Source: Alphaproteobacteria bacterium (lineage in GTDB: Bacteria; Pseudomonadota; Alphaproteobacteria; Rickettsiales; UBA6187). Taken from it: DNA of 15,621 nt. The DNA lies in the NCBI GenBank assembly GCA_024280585.1, contig JAJRPW010000176.1:1-15621 (forward strand), in the 5' to 3' direction. Under the pieces are notes generated by a model, which saw nothing but the letters and a program-made list of their open reading frames with translations, did no database searches and was not told the DNA's origin. Position 1 is the stretch's first letter. Each line of letters starts with the position of its first letter. Made by a program: the position numbers and the translations under genes. Positions 7,214 through 13,778 of this stretch are shown piece by piece.

Positions 7214-8404
7214 ATGAGATTAAAATCTTTGGCCAAAAATACCCAGAATAATCAGCCTATTCCCTTTGCCCGGCCGGATATAGGGCGCCAGGAAATAGAT
7301 AAAGTTGTCGAATGTATGGAATCGGGCTGGCTTACATCCGGCCCTATGGTCAGGGAATTTGAGAAAAATTTTTCTGAATATTTGGGAGGGGATGTTGAGG
7401 CTGTGTCGGTCAATTCCGCGACATCCGGCCTTTTATTGGCTATGGAGGCACTTGGAGTTGGCTCTGGCGACGAAGTAATTACCTCACCATATACGTTTAG
7501 CTCAACAGCTATGAGCATTTTACATCTTGGTGCAACTCCGGTTTTGGCTGATATTGATGCAGCGAGTATGAATATCGACCCGGATCAAATCGAAGCGGCT
7601 ATAACAGATAAAACAAAGGCAATTATTCCCGTGCATTTTGCCGGCTTGGCGTGTGATATGCAGCGTATAATCGAAATCGCACGCAAACACAATTTATTCA
7701 TCGTTGAAGATGCTGCGCACGCCCTTCCAGCGAGCTATAATGACGATCTAATCGGAACTTTGGACACGGATGCAACGATATACAGCTTTTACGCGACAAA
7801 GACTATAACCACTGGCGAAGGCGGTATGATCGTCACAAAAAACAAGGCCATCGCCGAACGTTGCCGAATCATGCGTTTGCATGGTATATCAACCGATGTT
7901 TTCGATCGTTATACCTCAACAAAGCCCAAATGGCACTATGATATAGTCGCACCTGGTTATAAATGCAACATGACTGATATGGCTGCTGCAATTGGCCTTG
8001 CACAACTTACAAAAGCAGATGCATTTCAGAAAACCCGGCAGAGAATAAAAATTGCATATGATGAAGTTTTTTCAGAATTGCCTGTTATTTTGCCAAAAAA
8101 TTCACAAGATGGTGATATGCATGCGTGGCATTTATATGTCATAAGGCTTGCCGATGATGCGCCAATCTCTCGTGATGAATTTATAGCCCGAATGAGTTCT
8201 GAATATTCAATAGGTTGCAGCGTACACTTCATCCCGATTAATTTTCATTCTTTCTGGCAGGAAAAACTTGCCGTAACGCAGGAGTCTTACCCTATCGCTG
8301 CAAAGGCGTTTAGAAATGCGGTCAGCCTGCCTTTACATACGAAACTTAGCGAAAGCGATATTGCTCGTATAACGACCGCAGTCACGGAGATTCTATCAAA
8401 ATGA
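7214..8404 (+). CDS. DegT/DnrJ/EryC1/StrS-family PLP-dependent nucleotide-sugar aminotransferase
   Basis: Transfers an amino group (usually from glutamate) to a keto-sugar nucleotide, making an amino sugar for surface polysaccharide or glycan modification. The 396 residues match the whole family. GWLTSGPMVREFE is at 38-50, NSATSGL for cofactor phosphate binding at 67-73, VEDAAHA with the PLP-ring aspartate at D166, and SFYATKTITTGEGGM with Schiff-base lysine K196. YKCNMTDMAAAIGLAQL lies at 249-265 and the SLPLH motif near 371. The ATG has no clear Shine-Dalgarno sequence (AAATATAAAA precedes it). The 3' end overlaps the next start by ATGA, so the two genes are translationally coupled. The substrate cannot be fixed: ArnB-, PseC- and perosamine synthase-like enzymes all share these motifs. 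Confidence 0.92.
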   Translation: MRLKSLAKNTQNNQPIPFARPDIGRQEIDKVVECMESGWLTSGPMVREFEKNFSEYLGGDVEAVSVNSATSGLLLAMEALGVGSGDEVITSPYTFSSTAMSILHLGATPVLADIDAASMNIDPDQIEAAITDKTKAIIPVHFAGLACDMQRIIEIARKHNLFIVEDAAHALPASYNDDLIGTLDTDATIYSFYATKTITTGEGGMIVTKNKAIAERCRIMRLHGISTDVFDRYTSTKPKWHYDIVAPGYKCNMTDMAAAIGLAQLTKADAFQKTRQRIKIAYDEVFSELPVILPKNSQDGDMHAWHLYVIRLADDAPISRDEFIARMSSEYSIGCSVHFIPINFHSFWQEKLAVTQESYPIAAKAFRNAVSLPLHTKLSESDIARITTAVTEILSK

Positions 8405-8994
8405 ATAAGCGCATTTTTGACCTGTCGCTAGCAATTATCGGGGTTTTGATTTTATTACCATTCTTTATTATCATTGCGATTTTAATCAAACTGGATTCGC
8501 AGGGTGGAGTTTTTTTTCGTCAGGAACGAGTCGGGAAAAATGGCAGGGTTTTTAAAATTTTTAAATTCCGGACTATGGTGGAAAAACAGGTTGATAAGGC
8601 TCTCAAGATCACTATCGGCCGAGATAACAGGGTTACAAAAATCGGTCATTTCTTACGGAAATATAAAATTGATGAATTGCCGCAGCTAATTAACATTATT
8701 ATGTCAGATATGAGTTTGGTTGGGCCGCGGCCAGAAGTTCCCGAGTATGTGCAACATTATTCGGACGAGAATAAACGCATTGTTTTATCGGTAAAACCTG
8801 GAATAACTGACCTTGCATCCATTGAATTTCGTAATGAGAGTGAGATTTTATCGCAGGAGGATAATCCGGAACAAGCCTACATTGAAAAAATCCTGCCGAA
8901 AAAGCTTGAATATTACCGTTCTTACGTGGAAAATCAGTCGCTAACAGGTGACATAAAAATTATTCTTAGAACTGTTAAGGCCATAATAGCCTAG
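8401..8994 (+). CDS. Small PglC-like phosphoglycosyl transferase (bacterial sugar transferase family)
   Basis: Moves a sugar-1-phosphate from a nucleotide sugar to undecaprenyl phosphate, the first membrane step of glycan assembly on the cytoplasmic face. The 197 residues are the minimal, monotopic form. KRIFD at 3-7 precedes one hydrophobic re-entrant helix with a proline (8-31, P20). Then come VFFRQERVGKNGRVFKIFKF (37-56), the catalytic Asp-Glu pair D91-E92 in KIDELPQL, and LVGPRPE (106-112). The start overlaps the aminotransferase stop by 4 bp. The amino sugar made there is a natural donor, as in PglE/PglC or bacillosamine-type pathways, but this is inference. The TAG stop shares the palindrome CTAG with the stop of the convergent lipoprotein gene. 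Confidence 0.92.
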   Translation: MNKRIFDLSLAIIGVLILLPFFIIIAILIKLDSQGGVFFRQERVGKNGRVFKIFKFRTMVEKQVDKALKITIGRDNRVTKIGHFLRKYKIDELPQLINIIMSDMSLVGPRPEVPEYVQHYSDENKRIVLSVKPGITDLASIEFRNESEILSQEDNPEQAYIEKILPKKLEYYRSYVENQSLTGDIKIILRTVKAIIA

Positions 8995-9161
8995 CCCAGC
9001 CAATTATCATTAACCTGGCGGCGTGTGCAAGGCGTTTCCGCACCATTTTCAGCGCCTTCCGCTGCAGTACACGGGCTTTTTAATTCGCGCTTATTCGGAT
9101 TTGAATCCACACAACCTTGAAGAAAACAAAGGGAAATCAGAATCGCTAATAATTTTGTCAT
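8991..9161 (-). CDS. Small lipoprotein, possibly VirB7-like
   Basis: A 56-residue protein with a short N-terminus, hydrophobic core LLAILISLCFLQGC and lipobox LQGC (lipidated Cys17). The mature part has only 40 residues, with two further cysteines in PC pairs (31 and 45) and the end RRQVNDNWLG. The frame is open to a GTG at 9218, but that start would bury the signal peptide behind 19 extra residues, so I use the ATG at 9161 (GGTGG upstream). It lies 112 nt downstream of a VirB6-like gene on the same strand. A tiny Cys-bearing lipoprotein beside T4SS genes fits VirB7, the outer-membrane partner of VirB9, but I do not recognise the sequence with certainty. It overlaps the convergent sugar transferase gene by 4 bp. 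Confidence 0.7.
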   Translation of the reverse strand: MTKLLAILISLCFLQGCVDSNPNKRELKSPCTAAEGAENGAETPCTRRQVNDNWLG

Positions 9162-9180
9162 ACCGCCACCATTTTTATGC

Positions 9181-9245
9181 TGTAGTGTTTCTGCCTTGAA
9201 GTGACTGTAGAAGACCACCGATCATTTCAAATAAGAAACGCTACA
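9181..9245. other. Long imperfect inverted repeat (65-nt hairpin) in the gap before the lipoprotein gene
   Basis: Outer arms 9181-9192 and 9234-9245 pair over 12 positions; inner arms 9196-9204 and 9222-9230 pair over 9, with a 3x3 internal loop and a 17-nt terminal loop. The two imperfect positions (9186/9240 and 9201/9225) are G-U wobbles if read as plus-strand RNA but A-C mismatches as minus-strand RNA. The fold is therefore better on the plus strand, that is, in a transcript continuing past the sugar transferase. No T-run follows, so it is not a standard intrinsic terminator. Function unknown. Confidence 0.55.
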
Positions 9246-9260
9246 CGCCAGTATAAACAT

Positions 9261-9290
9261 ATTATAAAGATTATCAACCCAGTTTCTGAA
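9261..9290 (-). promoter_or_regulatory. Weak candidate promoter for the small lipoprotein gene
   Basis: The minus strand has a perfect -10 box TATAAT (9261-9266) with TTCAGA 18 nt upstream (9285-9290), overlapping the end of the 1500-residue gene. It would start transcription near 9254, giving a leader of about 90 nt that contains the 9181-9245 inverted repeat. The -35 match is poor, so read-through from the upstream gene remains possible. Confidence 0.25.
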
Positions 9291-12200
9291 GTTCTGCTTT
9301 AAGCCCTTTTATTTGCTCTCGAATAGCTGCTTTTGCTTCTTTATCCGCGGCTTTTTTCAAGTCAGCCTGAAGCCCTTTTATTTGCCCTGAGAGAGCGGTT
9401 TTTTGATTCTCCAGCTCTTTGGCTTTCTTCTTACTAAGCTCTTTTGTCCTTTCCTCAAGCCTGTTTTCCGCAGCTTTTCTATCGGTCAGTTCCTGTTCTC
9501 TGGATTTTTTATCCGCAACAGTAGCTTGTTCTTGTGCTTGTTCGGCACCGGCTTCTCTGGCTTCATTGGCTAGCTGATCAGCCCTTCTTTTTTCTTCCGC
9601 TTCTGTGGTTTTATCTTTTCTGCCCTGTTCTTCAGTTTCTTTTTGTTTAGCTGCTCTTTTTTCAGCTGCTTTGCTCATTTTATCCAGCTCTGCATGCGCC
9701 ACGCTGCTTTCGGAACTTTCTTTTTCTAGGCTAGCCAGTGCATCTTGCTGAGCTTGGGTTTCATCACGTTGTTGTTCTGCTGCACGATCAGCATCCATGG
9801 CATCTCTTTTTCTATCCTCTGTAATTTCTGTTTGCACTCTATCTTCGCTATGTTTTTTGCGTTCCTCATCGCGTAAAGCCTCTGCTGCGGCATTCTCTGC
9901 TTTTGTGGTATTTTTGTCATTCGCGCCCGCAGTTTCTTCTGGCAAGGCATCTATATCGCCAAGAGTTTCAGGCGTAGTTTCCATCGCGGCTTTAGCTTTT
10001 TCTGCTGCTGCTTTGCTGGCTTTAGCAGCTTCCGCAGGGGATACACTCTGCTCCATAGCTGCCGTGACCGCTGCCGCGCCAGCTTCTTGCGGTGTAATAA
10101 TAGGTTGTTCGATGGCAGGCTCCGCAGAACGTTGCTCAGGAATATTATCGGCTACATCTCTATCCGCCGTTATATTGCTTGCAGCTTCATTGGTTGGTTC
10201 TTGCACGCCGCGTGAGTCTGGTGTCGATTGTTCTGCCCGTAAATTATCGGTTTCTATAGGTCGCTCTGCCTGTGAATTATCGGCTACTGGCTGTTCTGCC
10301 GGAGGAATAACGCCGGAATCTCTATCTGCAACTGGCTCTTGTGCGGGGCTATCAGTGTGTTGTGCGCCTAAATCAGCAGGCGGCGCGTTGGTTGGCTCCA
10401 CAGAAACACCACCGGAAACTGCGCCTGAAACTACATCAGGACTTCTATCCGCCACGCGAGTTTTGCCCACTCCGCTATTTTGAGAACCAGCACTTCCAGC
10501 TGGATTATATGGCTCTTGCGGAGTAGCTAAATTATCAGCCCCGCCTCCAGGCAAACCGGCAAGGCCAGCTGCGCCGGAAACCCCTTGCGAACCATCATCC
10601 ACAGATGGTGCTGGTTCTCTTGGATCATCACCAATTGTTACGCCTTTTTCTCTTGCGGCTTCCATTAAGGCTATTTTTTCCGAGCCAGAGGCTTTATTAT
10701 ATGCATCGCGTAATTGTGCATCGCTTAGGCCGTCTGCTACGCTTTGTTGAGGAGGCGCACTTGTTGCCGGGCTATCAAGGCTGCCAATCGGAGGTGTTGC
10801 AGAACCCCTTTCAGCCATAGGTTTTCCAGCTACACCAGCAGGTCCAGATGTTCCAGCAGGTCCACTGTCTTTAGGTTTAGATGCTGCTTCCATGGCTTTT
10901 GCTGCCGCTCTTGCTGCGGCCATATCAGCGGTATCCTTAGCCGCCTTAATAACTTCTTCAGGTGCAGCACCTTTTTCTAATGCTTCTTTGGCACCGACTA
11001 TATACGCTTTTTGCGAGGCAATGGCTGCATCATCAATAATATTGCCTTTTATATCCATTCCAGCACTTGTGGCATGTTCCAGATCCACTATATGCATAAT
11101 ATTACGGGCGCTTTTTTCAATCGAATCAGAGGCTTTTTTGCCTTCTTTATCGGCTACATAAACGCTTTCTCCTTTTGCAAGGGCTTTTTGTTTTGCTTCA
11201 TAGTCTGCTGTTCTTTTTAGCATCTTAAGTTTACCTTCTGCCCTGTCTTCAACAAGTGCGCGGTTTTTCTTATCTGCCATATCCAAAAGGCCGCCGCCGA
11301 AATCAGTTCCAAATCCTAAATCCTTGGATAATCTGCTATTATCATTCAAATCACCCATTTTTATGTCTTTCGTTCTGTCGTCAATACTTACCGTCCTGCC
11401 CTGTTTGATTCCATCATTTACGTGTTTTCTTGTTTCGGCCATCATCATTTTCTTGTTAGCGGTTTTTGCTCTGTTGGCTATATATCTAGGATCATTCTCG
11501 ACAGCTCGTTGTATTCTGTTTTTTATCCCCCTACCGCCGCGGGCAAGCCCACTGCCACCGGCAATAGCCCCTCGTTTCATGCCTCTGCTAACCGCTTTGC
11601 CTGCACCGGTTTGTTTATTCCAGAATCTGACTTCTTTTCCAGCACTCATAAGCCCTTTGGTTGCGCTTGTAGCTGTTGCTTTGAAGCTTTTATATAATGC
11701 ATTTCCTGCGCCAAACAGATTCGCGGAATCGGCTGCACCTTTCTCGCCTTTTAGAGCTTCCGCCATATTTGGTACAAACTTCATGAAATTATACATAAAG
11801 AATATAACAGCAGCAAACAGGAAGATGTCGGTTAAATCAATAAATTCTTTTTCTGCCCGCATTTCCATAATACGTTTAACATCATATTGCGGATCTAAAT
11901 ATGGTATATCAACGTATCTTTCAGCGGTTTCCAATGGATTAACGCCTTTTAGTCCGTCACCGTTTACATCCATCCATACCGGGCCTTTTATGCCGCTAAT
12001 ATCCGGCATCCAGTGCCTCATATCGAATAAATTCAAAGGCGCATCCCAAATTACATTCCAGCACACATTATAACCAATCGTCTGCTCCATATACATCATG
12101 ATGATTGCCGAGAACATGCCCAAACCTGCAAGCAACACTATGATTTGTATGCTAAATACGGTTAGCTGATCTACCCACTCAGTGAATAGTTCTTTGGTTT

Positions 12201-13776
12201 TTGCGAATAAAATCAGTATTATAAAAAGTGGGAACATGGCGATTAAAAAAGACATTCCGACATATGCAACGAGGAATATTACAACAGCTCTTACCATCGC
12301 CATGAAGAATAAACCTATGGCAAAATAAAGAACTATTACGAATAAAAATCCGAGGCTATTTGAGAATATCGTTGATTGTATCTTCGCTGCAGTTTCCGCG
12401 GAGAAGAATTTTTCGAGGGTTTGATCCATCTGGAACCATGCGCTGGTATAACCGCCACCGCCGCCAGTATCGCCAACGCCCATCAATGCGCCGCCTATCA
12501 TTTCAATCCCTTCGGTAAATCCGGAGAATAAATGCACATAGAAGAATTCCCAGCTATTTGGCGCTATAACCTGGACGACAATCGCCATTTTCAAGATGTT
12601 CATTACGACATCTTTTTTCGCCGCATCAACACCGCCTATCATGAATTTAAAGCCATAAAAAACAATATATAACGCCAATATTGCCCGGACTAAATTGACG
12701 TATCTTGTGTCAGTAGTAATACCTTTATATAGTCGTTCCATGATCATAGCAATCGGTTCTTTCACGACATTTACGACAGTTTCGATCACGCCAGGATCGG
12801 GGCTTCTGGTTCCCTGCTTGATGTTTACCGTATATCCGCCAGCATTATCCGAATAGAAATGGTCTACGATTTTGAAGTATAACCGGTCATTTGTCTGCAC
12901 ACCCGGGAAGATATCTTTCGGGTTTTCACCAGCTGTAATATAATGGTCAATCCCGCGCGCCAGATTATTTTCAAGAACTGTTTCCTCTGGATGATCCCCT
13001 AAATTAGGGCTATGTGGCACATCCGGTCGTTTAATATCGGGGATATGGAAGGTTGGGCTAATATCTTTATCCCGCACAGAACCTTCTGTATTTGCAGCAA
13101 ATCCTATATATAATCCCATTCCATAACGTAAATAACAAGGGGTCAAACAGTCCGCGAACTGATCGACATCAATTGTGTTTCCAGCCTCATCTTTCCACTC
13201 ATCATAAAAACCATCATTATCAGTATCATCACGGCTTGCCATCATTATAGGGTTTTCATGCGGTTCCGGGCAATTTAGACCAGCATTACCTTTCATAACT
13301 TCAGGAGTTATATTGTCAACGAACGTTGGGTTGGGCGAAGATGTGGCATTATAAAGGAAATAGCGGCATTCACGCCCTGGAACAGTACGGCCGTAATCTA
13401 GGCCAGTCCCTGCCTCTTGTTTATCCTGAGAGTTGAACGATCCGCCAAACCATGAAGTCCACTGGTCATTTTTGCCGATACTCATAACTAAAGGAACGTT
13501 TTCCGCGTCGATAATAACTCGCTTACTGTCGATTGCATCGACATATTGATCAGGATATTGGCCTTTTACATTCAACGCAGGATCGTCACCGGCGGCTGGA
13601 ACCCAAACTTTCGGATAGCCCCAATCATCGGCTTCAACACAAGAATAAGGCCCGCATTCGCGCTGACAATTTTTGCCGGATTCATCACATCCGCGCACGC
13701 AAGGGTCATCACCACAGGAGCTGATAAGTGCTGTGAATAGTAATAATATAACTATGTTCAAATATTTTCTAATCAT
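9274..13776 (-). CDS. Giant VirB6/TrbL-like type IV secretion protein with lipobox, Cys-rich N-terminus and long coiled-coil tail
   Basis: Probable polytopic inner-membrane channel component of a type IV secretion system. The protein has 1500 residues, far above a classic VirB6 (about 300) and above most rickettsial versions. In order: a lipoprotein-type signal (TALISSC, Cys21); six cysteines in 21-46; an extracytoplasmic domain to about 335, with DDTDNDGFYDEW at 183-194 and LYFKIVDHFYSDNAGGYTV near 299-317; and the VirB6 core at 355-670, with membrane segments near 361-383, 470-492, 496-524, 540-562 and 648-665. A tail of more than 800 residues follows. It is basic and Gly-rich at first, then Ala/Pro/Glu-rich with two collagen-like runs and recurring VADR/VADN, then K/E/A-rich coiled coil ending in related IKGLQADLKK and IKGLKAELQK. 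The start lies 2 nt after the upstream paralogue's stop, with AAGGAA inside that gene, so translation is coupled. No frameshift is seen. Confidence 0.85.
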   Translation of the reverse strand: MIRKYLNIVILLLFTALISSCGDDPCVRGCDESGKNCQRECGPYSCVEADDWGYPKVWVPAAGDDPALNVKGQYPDQYVDAIDSKRVIIDAENVPLVMSIGKNDQWTSWFGGSFNSQDKQEAGTGLDYGRTVPGRECRYFLYNATSSPNPTFVDNITPEVMKGNAGLNCPEPHENPIMMASRDDTDNDGFYDEWKDEAGNTIDVDQFADCLTPCYLRYGMGLYIGFAANTEGSVRDKDISPTFHIPDIKRPDVPHSPNLGDHPEETVLENNLARGIDHYITAGENPKDIFPGVQTNDRLYFKIVDHFYSDNAGGYTVNIKQGTRSPDPGVIETVVNVVKEPIAMIMERLYKGITTDTRYVNLVRAILALYIVFYGFKFMIGGVDAAKKDVVMNILKMAIVVQVIAPNSWEFFYVHLFSGFTEGIEMIGGALMGVGDTGGGGGYTSAWFQMDQTLEKFFSAETAAKIQSTIFSNSLGFLFVIVLYFAIGLFFMAMVRAVVIFLVAYVGMSFLIAMFPLFIILILFAKTKELFTEWVDQLTVFSIQIIVLLAGLGMFSAIIMMYMEQTIGYNVCWNVIWDAPLNLFDMRHWMPDISGIKGPVWMDVNGDGLKGVNPLETAERYVDIPYLDPQYDVKRIMEMRAEKEFIDLTDIFLFAAVIFFMYNFMKFVPNMAEALKGEKGAADSANLFGAGNALYKSFKATATSATKGLMSAGKEVRFWNKQTGAGKAVSRGMKRGAIAGGSGLARGGRGIKNRIQRAVENDPRYIANRAKTANKKMMMAETRKHVNDGIKQGRTVSIDDRTKDIKMGDLNDNSRLSKDLGFGTDFGGGLLDMADKKNRALVEDRAEGKLKMLKRTADYEAKQKALAKGESVYVADKEGKKASDSIEKSARNIMHIVDLEHATSAGMDIKGNIIDDAAIASQKAYIVGAKEALEKGAAPEEVIKAAKDTADMAAARAAAKAMEAASKPKDSGPAGTSGPAGVAGKPMAERGSATPPIGSLDSPATSAPPQQSVADGLSDAQLRDAYNKASGSEKIALMEAAREKGVTIGDDPREPAPSVDDGSQGVSGAAGLAGLPGGGADNLATPQEPYNPAGSAGSQNSGVGKTRVADRSPDVVSGAVSGGVSVEPTNAPPADLGAQHTDSPAQEPVADRDSGVIPPAEQPVADNSQAERPIETDNLRAEQSTPDSRGVQEPTNEAASNITADRDVADNIPEQRSAEPAIEQPIITPQEAGAAAVTAAMEQSVSPAEAAKASKAAAEKAKAAMETTPETLGDIDALPEETAGANDKNTTKAENAAAEALRDEERKKHSEDRVQTEITEDRKRDAMDADRAAEQQRDETQAQQDALASLEKESSESSVAHAELDKMSKAAEKRAAKQKETEEQGRKDKTTEAEEKRRADQLANEAREAGAEQAQEQATVADKKSREQELTDRKAAENRLEERTKELSKKKAKELENQKTALSGQIKGLQADLKKAADKEAKAAIREQIKGLKAELQKLG
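10540..10593 (-). repeat. Collagen-like Gly-X-Y run, six triplets (residues 1062-1079 of the giant VirB6-like protein)
   Basis: Residues read GSQ-GVS-GAA-GLA-GLP-GGG, glycine at every third position. A similar run lies 76 residues earlier. Both are in the disordered middle of the C-terminal tail. Short, and only one proline at the Y position, so stable triple helix formation is unproven. Confidence 0.5.
10819..10863 (-). repeat. Collagen-like Gly-X-Y run, five triplets (residues 972-986 of the giant VirB6-like protein)
   Basis: Residues read GPA-GTS-GPA-GVA-GKP. At the DNA level the coding strand repeats GGACCTGCTGG twice, 18 nt apart, so a small in-frame duplication probably made the run. 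Confidence 0.5.
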
Positions 13777-13778
13777 AT

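Noticed and set aside
8991..9218. Longer 75-residue version of the small lipoprotein from GTG
   Set aside because: It would place 19 residues before the signal peptide and run through the inverted repeat; the ATG at 9161 gives a normal lipoprotein signal.
9181..9245. Hairpin as an intrinsic terminator for either flanking gene
   Set aside because: No T-run follows the stem on either strand and the terminal loop is large.
9797..10483. Plus-strand open frame of 228 residues opposite the giant VirB6-like gene
   Set aside because: Ser/Ala/Leu-rich shadow of the Ala/Glu-rich coding strand; no ribosome-binding site or recognisable motif, while the minus strand has a continuous 1500-residue frame.
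11324..12073. Plus-strand open frame of 249 residues
   Set aside because: Lies antisense to the membrane-helix and basic Gly-rich parts of the VirB6-like protein; hydrophobicity is a by-product of the complementary codons.
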